A program made the position numbers and the translations under genes. Under the pieces are notes generated by a model. The model was not told where the DNA came from, ran no database searches, and was given only the letters and a program-made list of their open reading frames with translations. From Karalla daura (lineage: Eukaryota; Chordata; Actinopteri; Chaetodontiformes; Leiognathidae), in assembly GCA_029224185.1 (NCBI GenBank), contig JANZKI010000029.1:1488001-1552000 (forward strand): DNA of 64,000 nucleotides, written 5' to 3'. Below, in pieces: positions 23,388 through 35,723 of the stretch. Every line of letters begins with the position of its first letter. Position 1 is the first letter of the stretch.

Positions 23388-26300
23388 GCAGTTGTGGCCA
23401 ACATGATGCATGTGGTAGAAAGAGCTTCTGAAATGCATTTTCCTACAGTTTCACGCTCGTAGTTCTGTGAAACGGCCGAAATCGGCGTAGTGAACACAAT
23501 ACAGGCAATTTGCTGTGTAGCAGGGGCCAACTGCTGCATCTTGCAGCAAAAGCTTCTCAAATGCATTTTCTCAGTTTTGCGTTCGCAGTTCTCCAAAAAG
23601 GCTCAACTTGGCTGTCGGAACACACATGACAGGCATTTTGCTGCGCAGTTGTGGCCAACATGATGCATGTGGTAGAAAGAGCTTCTGACATGCATTTTCC
23701 TACAGTTTCACGCTCGTAGTTCTGTGAAACGGCCGAAATCGGCTTGGTGAACACCATACAGGCAATTTGCTGTATAGTAGGGGCCAACTGCTGAATCTTG
23801 CAGCAAAAGCTTCTCAAATGCATTTTCTCAGTTTCGCGTTCGCAGTTCTACAAAAAGGCTCAACTTGGCTGTCGGAACCCACATGACAGGCATTTTGCTG
23901 TGCAGTTGTGGCCAACATGATGCATGTGGTCGAAAGAGCTTCTGAAATGCATTTTCCTACAGTTTCACGCTCATAGTTCTGTGAAACGGCCGAAATCGGC
24001 GTGGTGAACACAATACAGGCAATTTGCTGTATAGCAGGGGCCAACTGCTGAATCTTGCAGCAAAAGCTTCTCAAATGCATTTTCTCAGTTTCGCGTTCGC
24101 AGTTCTACAAAAAGGCTCAACTTGGCTGTCGGAACCCACATGACAGGCATTTTGCTGTGCAGTTGTGGCCAACATGATGCATGTGGTAGAAAGAGCTTCT
24201 GAAATGCATTTTCCTACAGTTTCACGCTCGTAGTTCTGTGAAACGGCCGAAATCGGCGTAGTGAACACAATACAGGCAATTTGCTGTATAGCAGGGGCCA
24301 ACTGCTGAATCTTGCAGCAAAAGCTTCTCAAATGCATTTTCTCAGTTTCGCGTTCGCAGTTCTACAAAAAGGCTCAACTTGGCTGTCGGAACCCACATGA
24401 CAGGCATTTTGCTGCGCAGTTGTGGCCAACATGATGCATGTGGTAGAAAGAGCTTCTGAAATGCATTTTCCTACAGTTTCACGCTCGTAGTTCTGTGAAA
24501 CGGCCGAAATCGGCGTAGTGAACACAATACAGGCAATTTGCTGTATAGCAGGGGCCAACTGCTGAATCTTGCAGCAAAAGCTTCTCAAATGCATTTTCTC
24601 AGTTTTGCGTTCGCAGTTCTACAAAAAGGCTCAACTTGGCTGTCGGAACCCACATGACAGGCATTTTGCTGTGCAGTTGTGGCCAACATGATGCATGTGG
24701 TAGAAAGAGCTTCTGAAATGCATTTTCCTACAGTTTCACGCTCGTAGTTCTGTGAAACGGCCGAAATCGGCGTGGTGAACACAATACAGGCAATTTGCTG
24801 TATAGCAGGGGCCAACTGCTGAATCTTGCAGCAAAAGCTTCTCAAATGCATTTTCTCAGTTTTGCGTTCGCAGTTCTACAAAAAGGCTCAACTTGGCTGT
24901 CGGAACCCACATGACAGGCATTTTGCTGTGCAGTTGTGGCCAACATGATGCATGTGGTAGAAAGAGCTTCTGAAATGCATTTTCCTACAGTTTCACGCTC
25001 GTAGTTCTGTGAAACGGCCGAAATCGGCGTAGTGAACACAATACAGGCAATTTGCTGTATAGCAGGGGCCAACTGCTGAATCTTGCAGCAAAAGCTTCTC
25101 AAATGCATTTTCTCAGTTTCGCGTTCGCAGTTCTACAAAAAGGCTCAACTTGGCTGTCGGAACCCACATGACAGGCATTTTGCTGTGCAGTTGTGGCCAA
25201 CATGATGCATGTGGTAGAAAGAGCTTCTGAAATGCATTTTCCTACAGTTTCACGCTCGTAGTTCTGTGAAACGGCCGAAATTGGCGTGGTGAACACAATA
25301 CAGGCAATTTGCTGTATAGCAGGGGCCAACTGCTGAATCTTGCAGCAAAAGCTTCTCAAATGCATTTTCTCAGTTTCGCGTTCGCAGTTCTACAAAAAGG
25401 CTCAACTTGGCTGTCGGAACCCACATGACAGGCATTTTGCTGTGCAGTTGTGGCCAACATGATGCATGTGGTAGAAAGAGCTTCTGAAATGCATTTTCCT
25501 ACAGTTTCACGCTCGTAGTTCTGTGAAACGGCCGAAATTGGCGTGGTGAACACAATACAGGCAATTTGCTGTATAGCAGGGGCCAACTGCTGAATCTTGC
25601 AGCAAAAGCTTCTCAAATGCATTTTCTCAGTTTCGCGTTCGCAGTTCTACAAAAAGGCTCAACTTGGCTGTCGGAACCCACATGACAGGCATTTTGCTGT
25701 GCAGTTGTGGCCAACATGATGCATGTGGTAGAAAGAGCTTCTGAAATGCATTTTCCTACAGTTTCACGCTCGTAGTTCTGTGAAACGGCCGAAATTGGCG
25801 TGGTGAACACAATACAGGCAATTTGCTGTATAGCAGGGGCCAACTGCTGAATCTTGCAGCAAAAGCTTCTCAAATGCATTTTCTCAGTTTCGCGTTCGCA
25901 GTTCTACAAAAAGGCTCAACTTGGCTGTCGGAACCCACATGACAGGCATTTTGCTGTGCAGTTGTGGCCAACATGATGCATGTGGTCGAAAGAGCTTCTG
26001 AAATGCATTTTCCTACAGTTTCACGCTCATAGTTCTGTGAAACGGCCGAAATCGGCGTGGTGAACACAATACAGGCAATTTGCTGTATAGCAGGGGCCAA
26101 CTGCTGAATCTTGCAGCAAAAGCTTCTCAAATGCATTTTCTCAGTTTCGCGTTCGCAGTTCTACAAAAAGGCTCAACTTGGCTGTCGGAACCCACATGAC
26201 AGGCATTTTGCTGTGCAGTTGTGGCCAACATGATGCATGTGGTAGAAAGAGCTTCTGAAATGCATTTTCCTACAGTTTCACGCTCGTAGTTCTGTGAAAC

Positions 26301-27499
26301 GGCCGAAATCGGCGTAGTGAACACAATACAGGCAATTTGCTGTATAGCAGGGGCCAACTGCTGCATCTTGCAGCAAAAGCTTCTCAAATGCATTTTCTCA
26401 GTTTCGCGTTCGCAGTTCTACAAAAAGGCTCAACTTGGCTGTCGGAACCCACATGACAGGCATTTTGCTGCGCAGTTGTGGCCAACATGATGCATGTGGT
26501 AGAAAGAGCTTTTGAAATGCATTTTCCTACAGTTTCACGCTCGTAGTTCTGTGAAACGGCCGAAATCGGCGTAGTGAACACAATACAGGCAATTTGCTGT
26601 ATAGCAGGGGCCAACTGCTGAATCTTGCAGCAAAAGCTTCTCAAATGCATTTTCTCAGTTTTGCGTTCGCAGTTCTACAAAAAGGCTCAACTTGGCTGTC
26701 GGAACCCACATGACAGGCATTTTGCTGTGCAGTTGTGGCCAACATGATGCATGTGGTAGAAAGAGCTTCTGAAATGCATTTTCCTACAGTTTCACGCTCG
26801 TAGTTCTGTGAAACGGCCGAAATCGGCGTAGTGAACACAATACAGGCAATTTGCTGTATAGCAGGGGCCAACTGCTGAATCTTGCAGCAAAAGCTTCTCA
26901 AATGCATTTTCTCAGTTTCGCGTTCGCAGTTCTACAAAAAGGCTCAACTTGGCTGTCGGAACCCACATGACAGGCATTTTGCTGTGCAGTTGTGGCCAAC
27001 ATGATGCATGTGGTAGAAAGAGCTTCTGAAATGCATTTTCCTACAGTTTCACGCTCGTAGTTCTGTGAAACGGCCGAAATTGGCGTGGTGAACACAATAC
27101 AGGCAATTTGCTGTATAGCAGGGGCCAACTGCTGAATCTTGCAGCAAAAGCTTCTCAAATGCATTTTCTCAGTTTCGCGTTCGCAGTTCTACAAAAAGGC
27201 TCAACTTGGCTGTCGGAACCCACATGACAGGCATTTTGCTGTGCAGTTGTGGCCAACATGATGCATGTGGTAGAAAGAGCTTCTGAAATGCATTTTCCTA
27301 CAGTTTCACGCTCGTAGTTCTGTGAAACGGCCGAAATTGGCGTGGTGAACACAATACAGGCAATTTGCTGTATAGCAGGGGCCAACTGCTGAATCTTGCA
27401 GCAAAAGCTTCTCAAATGCATTTTCTCAGTTTCGCGTTCGCAGTTCTACAAAAAGGCTCAACTTGGCTGTCGGAACCCACATGACAGGCATTTTGCTGT
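23388..27499. repeat. 16-unit block spanning the junction of the 31-unit duplication
   Basis: T (with p206C and p191T), C haplotype, H, a p102A unit, a p257C unit, p191T units and plain units are followed by a second H-M series from about 25,958 with no C haplotype in front of it. That second series is the start of duplication copy 2. Confidence 0.85.
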
Positions 27500-30326
27500 G
27501 CAGTTGTGGCCAACATGATGCATGTGGTAGAAAGAGCTTCTGAAATGCATTTTCCTACAGTTTCACGCTCGTAGTTCTGTGAAACGGCCGAAATCGGCGT
27601 AGTGAACACAATACAGGCAATTTGCTGTGTAGCAGGGGCCAACTGCTGCATCTTGCAGCAAAAGCTTCTCAAATGCATTTTCTCAGTTTCGCGTTCGCAG
27701 TTCTACAAAAAGGCTCAACTTGGCTGTCGGAACACACATGACAGGCATTTTGCTGCGCAGTTGTGGCCAACATGATGCATGTGGTAGAAAGAGCTTCTGA
27801 CATGCATTTTCCTACAGTTTCACGCTCGTAGTTCTGTGAAACGGCCGAAATCGGCTTGGTGAACACCATACAGGCAATTTGCTGTATAGTAGGGGCCAAC
27901 TGCTGAATCTTGCAGCAAAAGCTTCTCAAATGCATTTTCTCAGTTTCGCGTTCGCAGTTCTACAAAAAGGCTCAACTTGGCTGTCGGAACCCACATGACA
28001 GGCATTTTGCTGTGCAGTTGTGGCCAACATGATGCATGTGGTCGAAAGAGCTTCTGAAATGCATTTTCCTACAGTTTCACGCTCATAGTTCTGTGAAACG
28101 GCCGAAATCGGCGTGGTGAACACAATACAGGCAATTTGCTGTATAGCAGGGGCCAACTGCTGAATCTTGCAGCAAAAGCTTCTCAAATGCATTTTCTCAG
28201 TTTCGCGTTCGCAGTTCTACAAAAAGGCTCAACTTGGCTGTCGGAACCCACATGACAGGCATTTTGCTGTGCAGTTGTGGCCAACATGATGCATGTGGTA
28301 GAAAGAGCTTCTGAAATGCATTTTCCTACAGTTTCACGCTCGTAGTTCTGTGAAACGGCCGAAATCGGCGTAGTGAACACAATACAGGCAATTTGCTGTA
28401 TAGCAGGGGCCAACTGCTGCATCTTGCAGCAAAAGCTTCTCAAATGCATTTTCTCAGTTTCGCGTTCGCAGTTCTACAAAAAGGCTCAACTTGGCTGTCG
28501 GAACCCACATGACAGGCATTTTGCTGCGCAGTTGTGGCCAACATGATGCATGTGGTAGAAAGAGCTTCTGAAATGCATTTTCCTACAGTTTCACGCTCGT
28601 AGTTCTGTGAAACGGCCGAAATCGGCGTAGTGAACACAATACAGGCAATTTGCTGTATAGCAGGGGCCAACTGCTGAATCTTGCAGCAAAAGCTTCTCAA
28701 ATGCATTTTCTCAGTTTTGCGTTCGCAGTTCTACAAAAAGGCTCAACTTGGCTGTCGGAACCCACATGACAGGCATTTTGCTGTGCAGTTGTGGCCAACA
28801 TGATGCATGTGGTAGAAAGAGCTTCTGAAATGCATTTTCCTACAGTTTCACGCTCGTAGTTCTGTGAAACGGCCGAAATCGGCGTAGTGAACACAATACA
28901 GGCAATTTGCTGTATAGCAGGGGCCAACTGCTGAATCTTGCAGCAAAAGCTTCTCAAATGCATTTTCTCAGTTTCGCGTTCGCAGTTCTACAAAAAGGCT
29001 CAACTTGGCTGTCGGAACCCACATGACAGGCATTTTGCTGTGCAGTTGTGGCCAACATGATGCATGTGGTAGAAAGAGCTTCTGAAATGCATTTTCCTAC
29101 AGTTTCACGCTCGTAGTTCTGTGAAACGGCCGAAATTGGCGTGGTGAACACAATACAGGCAATTTGCTGTATAGCAGGGGCCAACTGCTGAATCTTGCAG
29201 CAAAAGCTTCTCAAATGCATTTTCTCAGTTTCGCGTTCGCAGTTCTACAAAAAGGCTCAACTTGGCTGTCGGAACCCACATGACAGGCATTTTGCTGTGC
29301 AGTTGTGGCCAACATGATGCATGTGGTAGAAAGAGCTTCTGAAATGCATTTTCCTACAGTTTCACGCTCGTAGTTCTGTGAAACGGCCGAAATTGGCGTG
29401 GTGAACACAATACAGGCAATTTGCTGTATAGCAGGGGCCAACTGCTGAATCTTGCAGCAAAAGCTTCTCAAATGCATTTTCTCAGTTTCGCGTTCGCAGT
29501 TCTACAAAAAGGCTCAACTTGGCTGTCGGAACCCACATGACAGGCATTTTGCTGTGCAGTTGTGGCCAACATGATGCATGTGGTAGAAAGAGCTTCTGAA
29601 ATGCATTTTCCTACAGTTTCACGCTCGTAGTTCTGTGAAACGGCCGAAATTGGCGTGGTGAACACAATACAGGCAATTTGCTGTATAGCAGGGGCCAACT
29701 GCTGAATCTTGCAGCAAAAGCTTCTCAAATGCATTTTCTCAGTTTCGCGTTCGCAGTTCTACAAAAAGGCTCAACTTGGCTGTCGGAACCCACATGACAG
29801 GCATTTTGCTGTGCAGTTGTGGCCAACATGATGCATGTGGTAGAAAGAGCTTCTGAAATGCATTTTCCTACAGTTTCACGCTCGTAGTTCTGTGAAACGG
29901 CCGAAATTGGCGTGGTGAACACAATACAGGCAATTTGCTGTATAGCAGGGGCCAACTGCTGAATCTTGCAGCAAAAGCTTCTCAAATGCATTTTCTCAGT
30001 TTCGCGTTCGCAGTTCTACAAAAAGGCTCAACTTGGCTGTCGGAACCCACATGACAGGCATTTTGTTGTGCAGTTGTGGCCAACATGATGCATGTGGTAG
30101 AAAGAGCTTCTGAAATGCATTTTCCTACAGTTTCACGCTCGTAGTTCTGTGAAACGGCCGAAATTGGCGTGGTGAACACAATACAGGCAATTTGCTGTAT
30201 AGCAGGGGCCAACTGCTGAATCTTGCAGCAAAAGCTTCTCAAATGCATTTTCTCAGTTTCGCGTTCGCAGTTCTACAAAAAGGCTCAACTTGGCTGTCGG
30301 AACCCACATGACAGGCATTTTGCTGT
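27500..30326. repeat. 11-unit block, copy 2
   Basis: It repeats 19,533-22,359 with the same unit order. I found no difference at the marker sites I compared. Confidence 0.85.
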
Positions 30327-31354
30327 GCAGTTGTGGCCAACATGATGCATGTGGTAGAAAGAGCTTCTGAAATGCATTTTCCTACAGTTTCACGCTCGTA
30401 GTTCTGTGAAACGGCCGAAATCGGCGTAGTGAACACAATACAGGCAATTTGCTGTGTAGCAGGGGCCAACTGCTGCATCTTGCAGCAAAAGCTTCTCAAA
30501 TGCATTTTCTCAGTTTCGCGTTCGCAGTTCTCCAAAAAGGCTCAACTTGGCTGTCGGAACACACATGACAGGCATTTTGCTGCGCAGTTGTGGCCAACAT
30601 GATGCATGTGGTAGAAAGAGCTTCTGACATGCATTTTCCTACAGTTTCACGCTCGTAGTTCTGTGAAACGGCCGAAATCGGCTTGGTGAACACCATACAG
30701 GCAATTTGCTGTATAGTAGGGGCCAACTGCTGAATCTTGCAGCAAAAGCTTCTCAAATGCATTTTCTCAGTTTCGCGTTCGCAGTTCTACAAAAAGGCTC
30801 AACTTGGCTGTCGGAACCCACATGACAGGCATTTTGCTGTGCAGTTGTGGCCAACATGATGCATGTGGTAGAAAGAGCTTCTGAAATGCATTTTCCTACA
30901 GTTTCACGCTCGTAGTTCTGTGAAACGGCCGAAATTGGCGTGGTGAACACAATACAGGCAATTTGCTGTATAGCAGGGGCCAACTGCTGAATCTTGCAGC
31001 AAAAGCTTCTCAAATGCATTTTCTCAGTTTCGCGTTCGCAGTTCTACAAAAAGGCTCAACTTGGCTGTCGGAACCCACATGACAGGCATTTTGTTGTGCA
31101 GTTGTGGCCAACATGATGCATGTGGTAGAAAGAGCTTCTGAAATGCATTTTCCTACAGTTTCACGCTCGTAGTTCTGTGAAACGGCCGAAATTGGCGTGG
31201 TGAACACAATACAGGCAATTTGCTGTATAGCAGGGGCCAACTGCTGAATCTTGCAGCAAAAGCTTCTCAAATGCATTTTCTCAGTTTCGCGTTCGCAGTT
31301 CTACAAAAAGGCTCAACTTGGCTGTCGGAACCCACATGACAGGCATTTTGCTGT
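30327..31354. repeat. 4-unit minimal block, copy 2
   Basis: It repeats 22,360-23,387, including the rare p206C at 30,532. The following T unit again has p206C, at 31,560. Confidence 0.85.
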
Positions 31355-34300
31355 GCAGTTGTGGCCAACATGATGCATGTGGTAGAAAGAGCTTCTGAAA
31401 TGCATTTTCCTACAGTTTCACGCTCGTAGTTCTGTGAAACGGCCGAAATCGGCGTAGTGAACACAATACAGGCAATTTGCTGTGTAGCAGGGGCCAACTG
31501 CTGCATCTTGCAGCAAAAGCTTCTCAAATGCATTTTCTCAGTTTTGCGTTCGCAGTTCTCCAAAAAGGCTCAACTTGGCTGTCGGAACACACATGACAGG
31601 CATTTTGCTGCGCAGTTGTGGCCAACATGATGCATGTGGTAGAAAGAGCTTCTGACATGCATTTTCCTACAGTTTCACGCTCGTAGTTCTGTGAAACGGC
31701 CGAAATCGGCTTGGTGAACACCATACAGGCAATTTGCTGTATAGTAGGGGCCAACTGCTGAATCTTGCAGCAAAAGCTTCTCAAATGCATTTTCTCAGTT
31801 TCGCGTTCGCAGTTCTACAAAAAGGCTCAACTTGGCTGTCGGAACCCACATGACAGGCATTTTGCTGTGCAGTTGTGGCCAACATGATGCATGTGGTCGA
31901 AAGAGCTTCTGAAATGCATTTTCCTACAGTTTCACGCTCATAGTTCTGTGAAACGGCCGAAATCGGCGTGGTGAACACAATACAGGCAATTTGCTGTATA
32001 GCAGGGGCCAACTGCTGAATCTTGCAGCAAAAGCTTCTCAAATGCATTTTCTCAGTTTCGCGTTCGCAGTTCTACAAAAAGGCTCAACTTGGCTGTCGGA
32101 ACCCACATGACAGGCATTTTGCTGTGCAGTTGTGGCCAACATGATGCATGTGGTAGAAAGAGCTTCTGAAATGCATTTTCCTACAGTTTCACGCTCGTAG
32201 TTCTGTGAAACGGCCGAAATCGGCGTAGTGAACACAATACAGGCAATTTGCTGTATAGCAGGGGCCAACTGCTGAATCTTGCAGCAAAAGCTTCTCAAAT
32301 GCATTTTCTCAGTTTCGCGTTCGCAGTTCTACAAAAAGGCTCAACTTGGCTGTCGGAACCCACATGACAGGCATTTTGCTGCGCAGTTGTGGCCAACATG
32401 ATGCATGTGGTAGAAAGAGCTTCTGAAATGCATTTTCCTACAGTTTCACGCTCGTAGTTCTGTGAAACGGCCGAAATCGGCGTAGTGAACACAATACAGG
32501 CAATTTGCTGTATAGCAGGGGCCAACTGCTGAATCTTGCAGCAAAAGCTTCTCAAATGCATTTTCTCAGTTTTGCGTTCGCAGTTCTACAAAAAGGCTCA
32601 ACTTGGCTGTCGGAACCCACATGACAGGCATTTTGCTGTGCAGTTGTGGCCAACATGATGCATGTGGTAGAAAGAGCTTCTGAAATGCATTTTCCTACAG
32701 TTTCACGCTCGTAGTTCTGTGAAACGGCCGAAATCGGCGTGGTGAACACAATACAGGCAATTTGCTGTATAGCAGGGGCCAACTGCTGAATCTTGCAGCA
32801 AAAGCTTCTCAAATGCATTTTCTCAGTTTTGCGTTCGCAGTTCTACAAAAAGGCTCAACTTGGCTGTCGGAACCCACATGACAGGCATTTTGCTGTGCAG
32901 TTGTGGCCAACATGATGCATGTGGTAGAAAGAGCTTCTGAAATGCATTTTCCTACAGTTTCACGCTCGTAGTTCTGTGAAACGGCCGAAATCGGCGTAGT
33001 GAACACAATACAGGCAATTTGCTGTATAGCAGGGGCCAACTGCTGAATCTTGCAGCAAAAGCTTCTCAAATGCATTTTCTCAGTTTCGCGTTCGCAGTTC
33101 TACAAAAAGGCTCAACTTGGCTGTCGGAACCCACATGACAGGCATTTTGCTGTGCAGTTGTGGCCAACATGATGCATGTGGTAGAAAGAGCTTCTGAAAT
33201 GCATTTTCCTACAGTTTCACGCTCGTAGTTCTGTGAAACGGCCGAAATTGGCGTGGTGAACACAATACAGGCAATTTGCTGTATAGCAGGGGCCAACTGC
33301 TGAATCTTGCAGCAAAAGCTTCTCAAATGCATTTTCTCAGTTTCGCGTTCGCAGTTCTACAAAAAGGCTCAACTTGGCTGTCGGAACCCACATGACAGGC
33401 ATTTTGCTGTGCAGTTGTGGCCAACATGATGCATGTGGTAGAAAGAGCTTCTGAAATGCATTTTCCTACAGTTTCACGCTCGTAGTTCTGTGAAACGGCC
33501 GAAATTGGCGTGGTGAACACAATACAGGCAATTTGCTGTATAGCAGGGGCCAACTGCTGAATCTTGCAGCAAAAGCTTCTCAAATGCATTTTCTCAGTTT
33601 CGCGTTCGCAGTTCTACAAAAAGGCTCAACTTGGCTGTCGGAACCCACATGACAGGCATTTTGCTGTGCAGTTGTGGCCAACATGATGCATGTGGTAGAA
33701 AGAGCTTCTGAAATGCATTTTCCTACAGTTTCACGCTCGTAGTTCTGTGAAACGGCCGAAATTGGCGTGGTGAACACAATACAGGCAATTTGCTGTATAG
33801 CAGGGGCCAACTGCTGAATCTTGCAGCAAAAGCTTCTCAAATGCATTTTCTCAGTTTCGCGTTCGCAGTTCTACAAAAAGGCTCAACTTGGCTGTCGGAA
33901 CCCACATGACAGGCATTTTGCTGTGCAGTTGTGGCCAACATGATGCATGTGGTAGAAAGAGCTTCTGAAATGCATTTTCCTACAGTTTCACGCTCGTAGT
34001 TCTGTGAAACGGCCGAAATTGGCGTGGTGAACACAATACAGGCAATTTGCTGTATAGCAGGGGCCAACTGCTGAATCTTGCAGCAAAAGCTTCTCAAATG
34101 CATTTTCTCAGTTTCGCGTTCGCAGTTCTACAAAAAGGCTCAACTTGGCTGTCGGAACCCACATGACAGGCATTTTGCTGTGCAGTTGTGGCCAACATGA
34201 TGCATGTGGTAGAAAGAGCTTCTGAAATGCATTTTCCTACAGTTTCACGCTCGTAGTTCTGTGAAACGGCCGAAATTGGCGTGGTGAACACAATACAGGC

Positions 34301-35723
34301 AATTTGCTGTATAGCAGGGGCCAACTGCTGAATCTTGCAGCAAAAGCTTCTCAAATGCATTTTCTCAGTTTCGCGTTCGCAGTTCTACAAAAAGGCTCAA
34401 CTTGGCTGTCGGAACCCACATGACAGGCATTTTGCTGTGCAGTTGTGGCCAACATGATGCATGTGGTAGAAAGAGCTTCTGAAATGCATTTTCCTACAGT
34501 TTCACGCTCGTAGTTCTGTGAAACGGCCGAAATCGGCGTAGTGAACACAATACAGGCAATTTGCTGTATAGCAGGGGCCAACTGCTGCATCTTGCAGCAA
34601 AAGCTTCTCAAATGCATTTTCTCAGTTTCGCGTTCGCAGTTCTACAAAAAGGCTCAACTTGGCTGTCGGAACCCACATGACAGGCATTTTGCTGCGCAGT
34701 TGTGGCCAACATGATGCATGTAGTAGAAAGAGCTTCTGAAATGCATTTTCCTACAGTTTCACGCTCGTAGTTCTGTGAAACGGCCGAAATTGGCGTGGTG
34801 AACACAATACAGGCAATTTGCTGTATAGCAGGGGCCAACTGCTGAATCTTGCAGCAAAAGCTTCTCAAATGCATTTTCTCAGTTTCGCGTTCGCAGTTCT
34901 ACAAAAAGGCTCAACTTGGCTGTCGGAACCCACATGACAGGCATTTTGTTGTGCAGTTGTGGCCAACATGATGCATGTGGTAGAAAGAGCTTCTGAAATG
35001 CATTTTCCTACAGTTTCACGCTTGTAGTTCTGTGAAACGGCCGAAATTGGCGTGGTGAACACAATACAGGCAATTTGCTGTATAGCAGGGGCCAACTGCT
35101 GAATCTTGCAGCAAAAGCTTCTCAAATGCATTTTCTCAGTTTCGCGTTCGCAGTTCTACAAAAAGGCTCAACTTGGCTGTCGGAACCCACATGACAGGCA
35201 TTTTGCTGTGCAGTTGTGGCCAACATGATGCATGTGGTAGAAAGAGCTTCTGAAATGCATTTTCCTACAGTTTCACGCTCGTAGTTCTGTGAAACGGCCG
35301 AAATTGGCGTGGTGAACACAATACAGGCAATTTGCTGTATAGCAGGGGCCAACTGCTGAATCTTGCAGCAAAAGCTTCTCAAATGCATTTTCTCAGTTTC
35401 GCGTTCGCAGTTCTACAAAAAGGCTCAACTTGGCTGTCGGAACCCACATGACAGGCATTTTGTTGTGCAGTTGTGGCCAACATGATGCATGTGGTAGAAA
35501 GAGCTTCTGAAATGCATTTTCCTACAGTTTCACGCTTGTAGTTCTGTGAAACGGCCGAAATTGGCGTGGTGAACACAATACAGGCAATTTGCTGTATAGC
35601 AGGGGCCAACTGCTGAATCTTGCAGCAAAAGCTTCTCAAATGCATTTTCTCAGTTTCGCGTTCGCAGTTCTACAAAAAGGCTCAACTTGGCTGTCGGAAC
35701 CCACATGACAGGCATTTTGCTGT
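31355..35723. repeat. 17-unit block ending in a K-type series
   Basis: T (p206C), C haplotype, H and p191T units are followed by a run of plain units. Then come an M, a unit with p27A (34,722), and a K-S-K series before the T at 35,724. The series M, p27A, K is a forerunner of the family that fills 42-52 kb. Confidence 0.8.

Larger units (their letters stand above)
17903..25869. repeat. 31-unit tandem duplication, copy 1 (7,967 bp)
   Basis: The rare markers p41T (18,545) and p206C (22,565 and 23,593), and the order of all T, C, H, M and p191T units, recur exactly 7,967 bp downstream. The left edge of similarity lies between 17,867 (p134T here, C in the other copy) and 18,020 (p30C in both). 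Confidence 0.9.
25870..33836. repeat. 31-unit tandem duplication, copy 2 (7,967 bp)
   Basis: Rare markers lie at 26,512, 30,532 and 31,560. Copy 2 starts where copy 1 ends, within a 154-bp uncertainty (25,834-25,987). Direct adjacency indicates tandem duplication by in-register unequal exchange. Confidence 0.9.
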
